Origin: Chromera velia
Taxonomy: Eukaryota > Sar > Chromeraceae
Reading direction: 5' to 3'
DNA length: 56,947 nucleotides
Assembly (NCBI GenBank): GCA_018398765.1
Contig: JAHBMJ010005338.1
Location: 1 to 56,947, forward strand
Shown: positions 1 to 14,900 of the stretch, one piece after another
Layout of the letters: each line of letters begins with the position of its first letter
Numbering within the stretch: the first letter of the stretch is position 1
The notes under the pieces: model-generated
Told to the model about the DNA's origin: nothing
The model's database searches: none
The model's input: only the letters and a program-made list of their open reading frames with translations
Position numbers and translations under genes: made by a program

Positions 1-30
1 TGTGTGTGTGTGTGTGTATGCACGTGTGTG

Positions 31-66
<36 letters not shown>

Positions 67-229
67 ATAGCAGGCAAGCTCTGCTGCCTCTTTTCATGAA
101 CGCAAAGGATTTCTGACTTAAAATTCGCTTTCCAAAGTCTTTTTTGTTGTTGTCCTCTTTTTAATTTCGTCTTCACTTGTCTTCTTTTCGTCTGCCTGCC
201 CCTGTCTGCGTCTTCCCGTCTGCCTGCAG
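1..229 (+). repeat. 3' part of an upstream dynein intron with GT and GA microsatellites
   Basis: This is non-coding sequence ending in a TGCAG acceptor at 225-229, directly before the first recognisable dynein exon. It opens with a (TG)n tract at about 1-30 and continues with a (GA)n tract at about 33-62. A pyrimidine-rich stretch precedes the acceptor. It is read as the end of an intron whose donor lies outside the window. Confidence 0.75.
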
Positions 230-1221
230 GTTTCCCTTCTGGGCATTCAGTTGATCTGGACTGCAGACTTTCAGGAGGCTCTAGAGAAGATGAGCAGAGA
301 GAAGGACAAGACGATCATGTCGACTGTCAACAAGAAGTTCATCCAAATCATGAACGATCTCACTGCCTTGTGTCTGTCTGATTTGGGCAACAAGATGAAC
401 AGAAGGAAGGTGGAGACTCTAGTGACAATCCACGTGCATCAGAGAGAACTGTTCACAGACATTTGGAAGAAGACCAGAGACAACAGAGTGAAGGACCACA
501 ACGATTTCGAGTGGCTCAAACAGACACGAGTCTACTGGAAGACCGACGTGGACCACGCGCTGATCTCGATCGCTGATGTCGACTTCACTTACTCTTATGA
601 GTATCTCGGTGTGAAGGAGCGCTTGGCCATTACTCCCCTGACAGATAGGTCGGTCAGTGGATGGGTCTTTTTGAGGATCTCTGGTGAGATCATTTCGGAG
701 AAGAATCGAATGAAGAAGACGGAGCAAGGGGGAAAGAGTTTGCATTTGTGCTTGGTCAAAGAGCCATCTTTGAGTTCCAAGAATCCATTCCGTCTTTTCT
801 CTTCTAATGAAAAAACTTGTCGCTCTCTGCATCCCTGTCTTTTCATGTCGTCTCTCGTTGCACGTCCACCAACAAAGAGAGTATGTCTGTCTGCTTGTTT
901 GTCTCTCTGTCCGCCTGTCTGTCTGTCTGCCTGTCTCTGCATGCAGATGCTACCTGACGAACTCCCAGGCCCTGGGTATGTACTTCGGAGGGGCCCCGGC
1001 AGGCCCTGCAGGGACAGGGAAGACAGAGACCGTGAAGGACATGGGAAGGACAGTCGGGGTGTTCGTCGTCGTCACCAACTGCTCTGATCAGCACAGGTTT
1101 GTAGGGCTTTTCGTTTTTTTGCTTTTCGTGGCCAATTTTGCTTTCGTTTCTTTGTCGGTCATACAGGCAAATTCACCTCTATCTCTATCTCTACCTCTTC
1201 TCTCTATGTGTCAATGAGTGA

Positions 1222-1252
<31 letters not shown>

Positions 1253-4200
1253 TCTGTTTTCCTGCGCATTCTGAGAACAGAGATGCAAAAGCCGAAGATC
1301 TGCTCCTCTCATATTTGCAACAACACGGCCTGCCTGCCTTCCTGCATTCATTTCTGCCTGCAGATACAAGGACATGGCGAAGATCTTCAAGGGTCTCTGT
1401 CAGTCTGGTCTCTGGGGTTGCTTCGATGAGTTCAACCGAATCGACCTGGAGGTGCTTTCTGTGGTGGCAATGCAGGTCGGTCTCGGTCAGTGTGGAATCA
1501 GAACGCTCTTCGGACGTTTGTCCCCGCCTTTCTTCAAAAGGATGGGGCAGTCGTTTTCTTCTTTCTTTCTCTTCGTCGTGAAACGCGGGGGAGGACTCTT
1601 CGGTGTGAAAAGCGGGAGAGGCCTCTGGGGGCACGGGGGCAAAAGCGAAACGAATGCGAAAGAAGAGAAGACATCGTCTGCATATGAAGTGGGTGAATGG
1701 CGTAGAAGAGTCATTTTTCGTTACTTGCGTCACGTACGCAATGAATGATGCGTTCCCTCTCCCTCCCTCTCTCCCTTCTCCCTTGATTGATTCATTTATT
1801 CAGGTGGAGTCGATCACCCAGGCAAAGAAGCAGGGGGCCAAGACTTTCATGTTCCCTGGAGAGGTCGCACCCATCACCCTCATCCCTTCAGTCGCCTACT
1901 TCATCACCATGAACCCTGGGTCAGTCTGGTGATTGAGTGCGTGAGTGGCTGCGGCGTTTGCTTGCTGTCTCTATTGCTTTTGCTTGCACTTGACGTTGCG
2001 CTCCTCCCCACCCAAATGAACGGATTTGTCCAAATGTGCACTCACTCCGAACGAGCGTTTTGTATGAAATGGGATGACTTTTCCTTGCACGCTAGATGAA
2101 AGTCTCTTTCTCTCTCTCTCTCTCTTCTTCTGCAGGTACGCCGGTCGTCAGGAGCTGCCGGAGAATCTGAAGGTACAGTTCCGGTCTGTGTCGATGATGG
2201 TTCCTGACAGGCAGATCATCATGAAGGTCAAATTGGCCTCTGTGGGTTTCACAGACATGGAGGTGTTGGGGAAGAAGTTCAAGGTCCTCTACGGTCTCTG
2301 TGAGGAGCAGCTGAGCAAACAGAGACACTACGACTTCGGTCTGAGGAATATCCTGTCGGTGTTGCGTACGGCAGGTACAGTGAAGAGACAGGAGCCCCCG
2401 GACTTCGATGAGGAACTGCTGCTGATGAGGTCAGCGCAGCAGCATACAAACAGAATTTCTCTCCACGGGCTTCTTCTCACAGATTTCTGTCAGTCTGTAT
2501 GACGTCGAGGGGCTGGGCAATGGAGGCCAAGAAAGTCATGCCAGATTGTCCTGACAATCCTTCAATTTCCCCCCCCCCCCCTTGTATGTGTGTGTGTGTG
2601 TGTATGCAGAACACTGAGAGACATGAACCTGTCGAAGTTGGTGGCAGACGACGTGCCTTTGTTCCTCTCTCTGCTGAAGGATATCTTCCCCAAGCAGGCG
2701 GACCCTCCGAAGAAGGTGTACAAGGAAGTGGAGGAGGCAGTGAAGGAATACGTCAAGCAGCACTCACTCATCTTCCACGACAGCTGGATTCTCAAGGCAA
2801 GTAGAGTACTTCAACTTGAGTGCATGCGTGCTTGCGCGTATTCATTCGATAGATGAATCTGGCTGGATTTTTTCTTTTTCTTTTCATACGCCTCTTTGAC
2901 GACTGGTTATTAGCACGATGCTTTCTTCACTTCGCGCAGATGCACGCTCTGGAGAGTCTGCATACACACTCTTTCGTCCAGCCACAGTCTCCTGACAATC
3001 ATGCAGCTCCTTCTTTTTCTTCTGCTCGATCTGTTCTGTGCAGGTCATCCAGCTTTACGAGACCTCCCTCGTGCGACACGGATTCATGCTCGTCGGCCCG
3101 ACTCTGTGCGGTAAGACGGAGATCATGACAGTTCTCACGCAGGGCCTCACGGAGATCGGAACAAAGACAGTGCCGTACACGATGAACCCCAAGGCCATCA
3201 CGGCACAGGAAATGTACGGTGTGAAGGACCCGATCTCGGATGAGTGGACGCCGGGGGTGTTTGCCTCGATCTGGCAGAAGCAGAACAACAGGAACAACAA
3301 ACACAATTCCTGGATTGTCTGTGACGGCCCCGTGGATGCGATCTGGATTGAGAACTTGAACACAGTGTTGGATGACAACAAGATCCTCACACTGGCGAAC
3401 AACGACCGAATTCCGATGATTGACTCATGTCGAATCGTCTTCGAGGTGCAGGACCTGAACAACGCCTCGCCTGCCACTGTGTCTCGTGCAGGTAGGTCTG
3501 TTTTGTCGGTCCTTTTGAAAGGAAGGAAGCGGTTTTTCCCTCCCCGGTCGCCTCTTTGAGTGTCCGTCCGTTTTCAAAAGAGAGCAGAAAGACCGAGAGA
3601 GGCAGCCTGGCCATCCTCCAAAACATCCCCAGTTTGGAGTATTTATCGGCTTGGCTGATCCTTTCAGTGCTCCAGCCTGCGTGTGTCATGGTTTGCTTTT
3701 GGCTTGCGACATTTTTCAGCCCGTTTCCCTTTCTCCATGCAGCCTGACATCCATGCACGAAGACAGACAAGTTCGCAATCTTTCACCATACTTCCTTCCT
3801 TCCTGCATGTTGTCGCTGCTCATGCATGATGCAGGTATCATCTATGTGTCCGCCTCTGATCTCGGGTGGGAGCCCTTGCTGGAGCGTTGGTTGAACAGCA
3901 GGAAGGAGCAGGGGTCCAAGGGTGCAGAGGAGGCAGAGATCCTCCGGGAGTACATGACCAAATACATGAAGGACGCGGACATCTTCGACTTCCTGATGAG
4001 GAACACAAAGGCCGTGATGCCCGTCTCTGACGCCATCATGGCAATGCAGGTCCTCAACCTCCTCACAGGTAGGCAGGGAGGGAGGGACCTACGCAGGCAC
4101 ACCACGACTGTATGCCTGTCTGGCATTTAGGATAGTCCACGGTGTTGCGTTTTTTCATATGTCTCGTAGCAGTCTTTTTGCCTCCTGATTTTGGCTGTGC

Positions 4201-5185
4201 AAGTACATGTTTGACGCACGAATTCTGTTTGGTAGTCCTGGCATGAGAGTGCGCATGTCAGCGGCTCTTGCTTCCAAAAACGCAACAACCGGGTCTGTCA
4301 TCCCGTCTGGCAAGTCTCTTTGCTGTATTTCCAGACTGCTTCCCCTTTCTGATTCTTTGTCTGCTCCTGTCCCAATTTTCCTTTTGCTTTTGAACCCCGT
4401 GCCTCCAGAACTATTGACGTGGTGTGCTTTTTTCTCTGTGTTTGCTTTTTCTTCCTGGCTTGCCCCTTTTTTTCTTTCAGGTCTTCTGAGCGACTTCCAA
4501 GGAGAGCTCCTTGCAAAGGAGCAGTACGAGCGGTTCGTCACGAACGCCATTGTGTGGGGTTGCGGTGGTTTGTTCGAACCGGAGGATCGAGTGAAGCTGA
4601 ACGGATTTTTGAAAGACAAGGCCAAGACCTCGTACCCGTGTGCGGAGGGAACGACGCTCTTTGAATATTCCGTCAGCCCCGAGACAAAGGAGTGGTTCAT
4701 GTGGAAGGCAGAAGAGTGGAAGGCCCCAAAAGGCAAATTGCAGCCCTCCTCCATCCTCATCCCCACACTGGACTCGATGAGAGCCGAGTATCTGATGACA
4801 ACTTCCATCAAGGTGCCGGTACAGAGAACACCCACGACGTCGTACAAGTCGGTGTGTCTGGTGGGAGGAACAGGAACAGCCAAGACCTCCACGGCCCTGA
4901 TGTTCTGCTCGCACTTCTCTATCGATACGATGTTGATGAAGAGAGCGAACTTTTCGTCTGCCACCTCTCCGGGAATGTTCCAGAAGACTGTGGAGGCGGA
5001 GGTGGAGAGAAAGACAGGAAAGACCTACTGCCCCCCTGGAGGAAAGAAGATGACCTTCTTCCTCGATGACATGTCGATGCCCCACGTGAATGAGTGGGGT
5101 GACCAGATCACCCTGGAACTCGGGCGGCAGTTGATCGAACAGAAGGGTGTCTACTTCCTCGACAAAGATAAACGGTGGGAAGGCG

Positions 5186-5218
<33 letters not shown>

Positions 5219-8200
5219 CTGTGTGTCTCTGTGTGTGTGTGTGTGTGTGTGTGTCTGTGTGTGTGTGTCTGTGTGTGTGTGTCTTTTATTCGTGTCTTGC
5301 TTTCTTTCGGTTTCGTCTGCTTCTGTCTGCATCCAGTACGCGCAAGACGGGATGCATTTTGAGTTATTTTTGCTTTCGTCAGTTTCTCGTTTGATATTGA
5401 AAAGTAACGCACCATCAGAAAGCTGTTGACACAAACTTTCTCTTTTGCAGTGGAGATTTCAAGACGATTTTGGATCTCCTGTTTATCGGTGCGATGAACC
5501 ACCCCGGAGGAGGGCGAAACGACATCCCGAATCGGTTCAAGTCCAAGTTTTTCCTTTTCAACATGATCCTGCCCTCGATCACCTCTGTGGACAACATCTA
5601 CGGGTCGATGATCAAGGCCCGGTTCTCCCAAAAGGGGGCCTCTCCCAAGGTCCTCGACATCGCCAAGAAGCTCACAGACGCCACGATCAAAATCTGGTAC
5701 GTGCGTGCGTGGGCGGGCCGGCTTCGTTTTGTGACATAAGTTCGAGCTTTTGACTTTTTTTGTCTGTGAGGAATTTCTGGGCATGATGAGCGTGTGTAGA
5801 CAGAGAAGAAGAATTACCAAGATCTTGAGAAGTACTTCGAGCAATTTGGAGAGAAAGGCAGTCTGGCAGGCAGGTCCACGATCAAAGAAGGTCAATGGAT
5901 GGACGGCGGAGGAAAGCAGACTGACCCCTGGACTCTCCCAAGAATGGCATCATTTTGCCGTCTCAGTATTTTCCCTCCCTCAGCTTGTCGTGTCTGCTTC
6001 TCTGCATATGCGTTGGTCTGTCTGCCTGTCTGGCTGCAGGGATCGGGTGAAGAAGTCGCTGCTTCCCACACCTTCTCGCTTCCACTATGTGTTCAACATG
6101 AGAGAGCTGAGCAGAATCTTTACCGGCATTGTGCTGACTCCATTGGAGGTCCTGGACTCAGAAGAAAGGATCGTCTCTCTCTGGAAGCACGAGTGCGTGA
6201 GGGTGTTGGCAGACAAGCTGAGCAGGCAGCAAGACAAGGACTTTGTCGACAATGCTTTGCTAGAAGTCGCATCGGAAAAGTTTGGAGACCGGCTGTCGGC
6301 AACCATCAAAGAGGAGCAGCTGTGGGCCGATTTCTTAAGAGACGGGGAGGAGAACGATGAGGAGGAAATTATTCTCCCGAAGATTTACGAACAGGCCGCA
6401 ACTCTCGATCAGGTCTGCATGATTCGTTCGGGCCTTGTCTTTCCTTTCCTGCCATATCGTGAGGTGAAACTTCCTTTCTGCCTTCCCTGTTTTTTCTTTC
6501 TTTATTCTTCCTGCGTGTATCTGGCTGTGCGGAAAGGCGTGTCAAGCTCAAGCAAATCGCTCGAATGAATGCACTCTTCGTGGAGGTACTGGAGTCTGTC
6601 AGTTTTTGAAAGAAAGAGCAAAACAGAAGCGTCATTCTTCCCTCCTTGATGGTGCCTGCCTGCCTGTCTCTTTGCAGGTGCGCACGAAGGCCCAGGAGTT
6701 CCTGAAGAAGTACAACGAGGAGAATCAGTCGAAGCAGATGAACCTGGTGCTCTTCAATGACGCCATGGGACATCTGATGAGAATTTCCAGAATCATTCAG
6801 ATGCCCCGAGGCAGTGCGATGTTGGTCGGAGTGGGAGGTTCTGGTAAGCAGTCCCTCACCAGGCTTGCAGGGTACATTGCCGGGTCAAGACGCTTCCAGA
6901 TTACAATCACGAAAACGTACAACGACAATTCGTTGTTCGAGGACCTCAAGGGTTTGTACGTCTCTGCCGGACAGAAGGGCGAGAGCACAGTGTTCATCTT
7001 CACTGACCAAGAGGTCAAGAATGAATCTTTCCTCGAGTACTTCAACTCCATCCTCGCCACAGGGGAGCTGGCGGGACTGTTCCAGAAGGACGAGAAGGAC
7101 TCCATGGCTGCCGAGGTGCGCAACGATTTCATCAAAGAGCGGCCAGGCCTGGAGGAGAACATGATCAACCTCTACGGATATTTCTTGGACAGGTTGAGGG
7201 ACAATCTCCACTTTGTGCTGTGCTTCTCCCCCGTCGGATCGAAATTCGCTGTGCGGGCCCAAAAGTTCCCCGCCGTGTTTTCCTCCGTGACGATAGACTG
7301 GTTCCTGCCTTGGCCCGAGGATGCGCTGGTGGCGGTGTCGAGCGAGTTCATGTCTGCCTACAGGGTGGACGCTAGCGAGGAAAACAAAAAGGGACTGTAC
7401 AAACTGATGGGCTCGTGCCAAGACCTCGTCGGACAGGTCTGTGTGTGTGCTTGTTGGGTTTTCTCTTTTCGTTTGGTTCTATTTTCTGAATCCACTTCCT
7501 TGTTTGTGTGTCTTCTGAAGGTCTGAGAGTTAGTATGTGCGGGTCGGTCTCTGATTTATCTTCTTCACATTATTGGAAACTTTGTTCGTGCGTATGAATG
7601 TTCAGGTGTCTATCTGTCTGCGTCTGTGGGTGCTTGGTGCTTGTACCAGGGAGCCTGGCTGCATGGCAAAATTTGTTTTTGTTTTTTCGCCTCTGTCCCT
7701 CCCTCACTCCCTCCGCCTACCCTCCCTCCCGCAGGTCTGCGAGATCTACTTCCAGCGCATGAGGAAGCAGGTGTACGTGACCCCGAAGACCTATCTGTCC
7801 TTCATCGACTTCTACAAGATCGTGTACGAAGACAAGTACGTGGAGGTGAACCAATTGGAGAGATCAGTCAACGTCGGACTGCAGAAACTCAACGAGGCCG
7901 CAAAGGACGTGGAGGCGATGAAGGTCAGTCAGGCAGGAACGCAGGCGGGAGTCAGACAAGAAGGGAGGGAGGGAAGGGGGGGGGACAGAAGAGCTGTTGT
8001 TCTCCTCTACTGTGAGCAGGAAGTCAGAGAGAAGAAGGCTTTTATTGCCTCTTAGGAGACGCGTGTGGAGGGAAAGGCGGACGGGCACGGGGAGGGCTCT
8101 CTCTCCATTGAACAGAACAGAAGGGTGTCAATGTAACCCCTTTCCTTCGGCATGCACCTCCTTGTCTCCTATTGTGGTGTTGCAGCTTCTTTTTGTTTTC

Positions 8201-11200
8201 CTCCGTTCCTTATTCACATTGGTTATTCTTCGAAGGGGACCCGATGAAGGAATGCTGTGAGTGATCTGTTCCCTCCCACGCGGTGCCTGCATGCTTCCCG
8301 CGAGCCAGCGTCTCTCTCGTCTTTACAAACAGATATAGCGACTTTGATGCTTGAAAACCATATGTGTGTGCGTGTGTGGGAACGTTCAGATCAATCTCCG
8401 CGAGGAGGAGAAGAAGTTGAAGGAGAGTGAGGAGCAGACGAACAAACTGCTGGTGAAGGTCCAGTCAGAGACTGCGAAGGCCGAGAAGAAGAGTGCAGAG
8501 GTGGGGGTCCAGAGAGACGAGTGTCTGGCAGACAAGGCCCAAATCGAGAATGAGCAAGAGGAGGCCAACAAGGACCTCCAGAAGGCAATGCCCTTCTTGC
8601 ACGAGGCGGAGTCGGCTGCCAAATCCATCACACCGAAGGATATCACTGAGTTGAAGACCATGAAGACGCCCTCTGATATCATCAGATTGGTCTTCGATGG
8701 TGTGCTCATCCTCTTCCAGAAAAAGGTCCGTCAGTCCGTCAGACGCGTTGGCTGCTTCTTGAGTTGTACGTTGCACAGGAAAGTTTGGTTCAGATTTGTT
8801 CAGCAGCTACAGTCGTGGTTCAGAGTGACAAAGGACATCAATGATCAAAAATGCAATTCAGAGCTCTGAAACCAAAGAGGGGATCTAAGCCCTCCATCCT
8901 CTGTCGCAGTCCGTTTTCTTTCTGTGGACGCTCGACCCTTGTTCGTTCGTTTTCTCCTTTCCCCTTCCTTGCTTGCAGGTTGTGGACATTCGATCCGAGC
9001 CCAAGGTTTTGAACAAGCAGGAGGTGGGGTTCTTCCATGATTCGTTTGATGAGTACGCAAAGGCGATGCTCTCAGACATTCGTTTCCTGCCTGACCTCTT
9101 CGACTTCTCTGCCAACGAGAAGGATAACATCAACGACGAGACCTGCGAGTTCATCGAGGCCTACCTCACTCTAGAGAACTTCAACCCCGCAGTCGCCAAG
9201 AAGGCCTCCAGCGCGGCGGAGGGGCTGTGCAAGTGGGTCTCTGCGATGCGAATGTACCACGAGGCCGCCAAGATCGTGAAGCCCAAGTTGGATTTCCTCA
9301 ACATTCAGACCGCGCGTTTGAATAAAGCCCTCGAGGCTCTTGCCGCAGCGGAGGATGAGCTGGCAAAGGCCCAGGCGGTCTTGGACGAATTGAACAGACA
9401 GTTCCAGGCCGCCATGGACTCAAAGAACGCCCTTGAGGAAAAGGCGATGGCAACAAAGAGGAAGATGGAGCAGGCAAATAAACTGATTAACGGTCTTGCG
9501 GGAGAGAAGGCAAGATGGACAGAGGACTCGAATAACTTCGCTCAGAGGCGGCAGAGACTGGTTGGTGACGTCTGCCTGGCCGCTGCGTTCGTGTCCTACT
9601 GCGGTCCTTTCAACAGTGAGTTTAGAGAGAAACTGAACATCGACTACTTCTTCAAGACCTGTCAGGGCATGCGCATTCCCGTCAGTGAGAAGATCGACAT
9701 GATCTCTTTCTTGGTCGATGAGGGTACGAAGGGAGAGTGGAACCTGGAGGGTCTGCCTGCAGACGATCTGTCCATCCAGAACGGTATCATGGTCACCCGA
9801 TCATCAAGGTCGGTCGGCCAGGAAGCTGCAGTACAGAAAGGAAGCTGATGCAGACTTGCTGCTCTTGTTCTGCGCAGAAAAAAAAAATCCCTTGGTAGGT
9901 GCTGCTGCTTTGGAATTCGATTTGATTCGATTCTTTCCGTCAACACAAATAAATCCCTTTCTGGGGTCTTGCACCCGTCATTCCAACCCCATAAGAAGAC
10001 GAAAAGTCCCTGCTGGTTCACCGCCAGGGCCAGGCACTAATAAATGGATGAATGGACAAAAAGCTGTGTGCAGATACCCCCTGATGGTTGACCCCCAGGG
10101 CCAGGCTCTGGCGTGGATCAAGAAGAGAGAGGCCGCGCGAATGGAGGGCTCTCCCCTGGGGTGCATCACCTCTCTGACGAACCCTCGATTGAAGGATCAA
10201 TTGGAGTTCTGCCTCCAGGAGGGCAGGCCTCTGATCATCGAGGGGGTGGAAAGCGAGGTCGGTGGGTCTGTCAGTAAGTGAGTGAGAGAGTGAGTTTGTC
10301 AAGAGAAGTGTTTTTTTTTTCTATGTGTGTTCGAAGGAGCACAATCTTCTTCCTGATTCTGTATGACACACTCCAACAAGAATCCGACAGAAGCGGGGGG
10401 GGGGGAGGGGGGGGGAGAGAAGGAACGATGCGACCTAGTTTGGTTCGTGTCGAGTGCGGGCAGGCTGGCTGTTTGAGTTAGTTCTTTTTCCCTTCAATGT
10501 GGTTTTTCTTTCACTTCGCCGCTTTGAAGCCGAAGTGGATTCTGTGCAGCTTTGCCTCTTTTCCTTTTGGTTTGCTGCTTGCTTTGTGGTCTTCTTTCGT
10601 ATTGTTTTCTACTTCGGTTTCTGCAGTCTTTCTCCCTCCTGACACCACGGTATACTTCCGCCAATTCACTTCAGCTCTCGCACCTCATTGCTCGTTTCTC
10701 TGAACTCCCCTCTCTCCCCCCTCCTCCCTCTCCCCGTGTCTGCATGCAGATGGACCCGATGCTCGATCCCGTCCTGGAGAAGCAGATCATCAAAAAGGGA
10801 AAGAACCTGTACATCATCGTCTCAGATACCCAGATGGACTACAACCCGGAGTTCTTCCTCTACATCACCAGCAGACTCGCCAACCCTTCGTTCTCCCCAG
10901 AGCTTCAGGCCAAGTGCGCAGTGATTGATTTCACCGTCACCCTCAAGGGTCTCGAGCAGCAGCTCTTGGGGCGTGTGTTGAGCATGGAACAGAAGAGTTT
11001 GGAGGAGTCCCTCAACCAGCTGATCGAGGACGTGACTGCAAACACAAAGTCTCTGCAGATCCTCGACAAACAGCTTCTCGAGCGTCTGTCCAACTCTTCA
11101 GGTCAGTCAGTCAGGCAGACAGGCAGGAGTCAAGTCAGTCGTTTACCATCAGAGCCCTCGATGTACTCATTTGTTTTTCTTCCTGCTTCCTTGCCTACCC

Positions 11201-11853
11201 AGTCTAGCTATTCGCTGGGAATCCACATTTATCCTTTGATTGCCTGGAAATGTGTGTGTGTGCAGGCAACCTTTTGGACGACACGGAACTGATTGAGGTG
11301 CTTGCTAACACGAAGGCGAAGGCAACGGAGGTGTCCATCAAGCTGAAAGACGCTGCGGAGAAGAAAGTGGAGGTGAGTGACTTCTTTTGTTCTCACGTCG
11401 TGTTGCATTTCATCCGTGCATTGATGCGCTTTGCTTTACCCCCCCTCTTGTTCTATCTCTCTCTGTCTCTCTCCCTCCATTGACTCTTTCCATTTTACTG
11501 TTCCTCAAAGCGACTGCATTTTTGCGTTTCGAAAGTTTGGGCATCCATCCCGGTGTGTTCATCTGCCTGTGCATGTATGTGGAATCTATAGCTGCTTCTG
11601 GCCGACTACACTGTGTGCAGATTGAGGAGAAGCGAGAACAGTATCGTCCCGTCGCCACTCGGGGCTCCGTGCTGTACTTCTGCATGACAGAGGTCTCCCT
11701 GATTCTGTGGATGTACAACTCTTCGCTGGTCCAGTTTTTGGAACAGTTCGATCTGTCTGTTCAGAGATCCGAGAAGGCACAGCCCACACAGAAGAGAGTG
11801 GAGAAGATTGTAGACTACCTGACGTATCAGATCTACAGGTGGGTATGCCTCTG

Positions 11854-11930
<77 letters not shown>

Positions 11931-14900
11931 TTCTTGTACTTTGCCGCTCTCTCTCCGGTGTCTGTGAGTGCGCTTGTTGATTCCTCGCGAGTGCATGAAT
12001 ACGCCCTTTGAATACGCGCTTCCTGGACGCCTCACCTGTCCCTAGGGTCTCTTCTTCTCTCTTTGCACGGAAGGAACGGTTGGTGGGGGATATCTGTCAT
12101 GCAGGTACGTCAACCGCGGTCTCTTCGAGCGTCACAAGCGGACGTTCGTGTTGATGATCGCCATCAAGATCATGATCGTCTCTGGCAGTCTGACCTCAGG
12201 GGACGTCGGCGTGCTCCTCAAGGCAGGAGGAGGGTTGGACGAAAAGTCGGAGAGGCAGAACCCGTTCAAGTGGTTCGGATCCGACGCGAAGGTCTGGTTG
12301 AACGTCCTGCAGCTGTCCAGACACAATTTTGGAGGGCAGCAGCCGGCCTTCTTCAGAGACCTGCCGGACTCCATTGCAAGAAACGAACAGGCATGGCGGA
12401 AGTGGTCAGTCAGTCAGTGTGGTTGGTGGAGGGGGAAAGAAGGGTTTTGGATTCAGTCGGTCATTCTCTTTGTGTTGTGGGATGCCGAGCAAATTGAGAG
12501 TCACTGCACGCGAATTTGATTGAAATTTCTCGATTGGGAAGAGAAATTCTCAACGATCGAGATCATTATTTTTTCTTCCTGTCCTTATTTGCGTATTTGT
12601 GATTTCGCGCAAGGCTTTTTTTGAACGCTTGTTTTCTTCGTTGAAACAAACATTCCATCAATCGATCGATCCATCCTGCAGGTTCGAGGAGAACGAGCCG
12701 GAGAACTGCCAGGTCCCCGACTACGAGGACCGTCTGGCAATGGACAAAACTCTGGGACATTTCATTCGTCTCTGTCTCGTCAGAGCGTTCAGAGAGGACA
12801 GGACGCAGGTGGCCACCGGCATTTTCCTCAACGAGTGCCTGGGAACCGCTTTCACGGACCCTGTCACCGACACGATTGAGGAGATTCATCAGGAATCGAG
12901 GGCGAAGACCCCTGTGCTCTTCCTCCTGTCTCCTGGAGCAGACCCGACTCTGTCGATCGACGAGTTGGCAAAGAAGAAGAAAAAATTCCCAACCGACAAG
13001 GTCTCCATGGGAGAGGGTCAGGAGGTGCCGGCTCGAGACAAAATGAAGAACGGATTCGTGACGGGCAGTTGGGTGATTCTCCAGAACTGCCATTTGGGTC
13101 TGGGATTTATGGCAGAGATTGAGGTGATGCTGCAGAAGATCACAGAGATTGATGAGGTAGGTGTGAAGCACCGGGGGGGGCGTCTGGAGGGGGGGTCGGT
13201 GTCCATTGGGGGGGGTTGATCGACTTCTGTCATACACGGTTTTCTCTTTCTTCCTTCTACTGCTTGTGAAAATATTGGGTGCATCAGAACATTGAGAATC
13301 TGCTCGCAATTTTCACTCGAGATCCAACAGTACTTTATGCTGAGAAGAATGTCAAGCCTCCTTCTTTCGTGGTCTTTGGTTGTTGTGAGGGGGGGGAACC
13401 ACGAGAGAGAAAATTGAAGAAAAGAGGAAAGACTGGATGTTTCAGCATACGATATGGAAAGAAAGGAATATTTCGGTACAAAACCCAGCCATTGAAGTTC
13501 CCTCTAGTAGACTGGCTGCTCGATATTTAGTTCTCTATTTCAACATTCCCCCCCCAACATCTCTCTCCCTCGATCTCGATCTAGGCGTGCAACGGTGCGC
13601 GTGTGCGCATGTTCAATCAACTATCTGTCCCTCTTTCTTTCTTTGCATCTATGCAGGACTTCCGTGTGTGGATCACCTGTGAGCCCCACAACAAATTCCC
13701 CATCGGTCTGCTCCAGTCTGCCATCAAGGTCACCAATGAGCCGCCCATGGGCATGAAGGCAGGCCTCGCGAGGACCTACACGACGATGGTCACTCAGGAG
13801 ATGCTCGACAAAATTGACGATCCAAAGTGGCGCATGGCCATCTATGGCACCGCGTTCATGCACTCGATCGTTCAGGAGAGACGAAAGTTTGGTCCACTGG
13901 GCTGGTGCATTCCGTACGAGTTCAACTACTCAGACCTCGATGCATCTCTGTTGTTCCTCGAGAAGCATCTGTCAACGACGGTTGCGGTCGGACAGCCGCT
14001 CTCTTGGTTGACTATTCAGTACATGATCGCAGAGGTGCAGTACGGAGGGAGGATCACTGACGATCTCGACAGAGAGGTACGTGTGTAGACGCTGTTTGTC
14101 TGTCTGTCTGTCTGTAAGAAGAAACATATAGTCTGTCTTATGCCTTCGATAAGGCAAGAAAGCAGCCCCTTTTGTTGTGCCCCTGTATGGAGAGAATCAG
14201 TCCGCTTGTACCTTCCTCCATTCTTTCTTTCCTCCCTCTTCAACCACACCCAATTTGAGTGGACCCATTCATCCACGACAGTACTCAGTGACATGCATAT
14301 TCAGTCAGTGAAGAACGGAAGGACGCGAGTGGCCTCCTGTCTGTACGCTTCTTACGCTGTCTGCTTGTTGCAGCTGTTCATCACGTATGCGTCCAAGTAC
14401 CTCAACGACGAGCTGTTCAAGCCCACCTTCACTTTCAACACGCCCACTCCAGGGGCGGGGGCGGCGGGACAGACTGAGTTCATGTACAAAGTGCCCGACG
14501 GTGCCGAGATTGCGATCTACAAAGAATTCCTCTCCAAGCTGCCGCCCGTGGACTCGCCCTCGGTCTTCGGTCTGCACGTCAACGCAGATTTGACCTTCCG
14601 TGTGAAGGAGTCGCAGTCGATGCTTGACACCATCATGGTCGGTTGCTCAGTTCTATTTCTCTATTTTTCTCTCTCCGTCGTTCTCTCTTTGAGTCCCTGT
14701 GCCCATATCTGCATGTGCGTGCCTCATTGCGTCATTCAAAACCTTTTGAAAAGAGCTCTTTTGTGCTCTTTCGTAGCCGGCTACTGAATTGCTGTAGACA
14801 CGAGCAAAATATCTGTCTGATACATGCAGCCTGGTTTTTTTTTTTTTGCAACACTCACTTCATGTATCTCTTCCTCCTCATTCGATCGACTCTGCAGGAG

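Noticed and set aside
4477-5895. 472-codon minus-strand frame
   Set aside because: It is the shadow of dynein exons 9 and 10 and the (GT)n intron, reading as His/Thr repeats on the complement.
5697-6039. Hidden dynein exon in the intron with partial open frame
   Set aside because: The flanking exons already join without missing residues relative to DNAH5-type chains.
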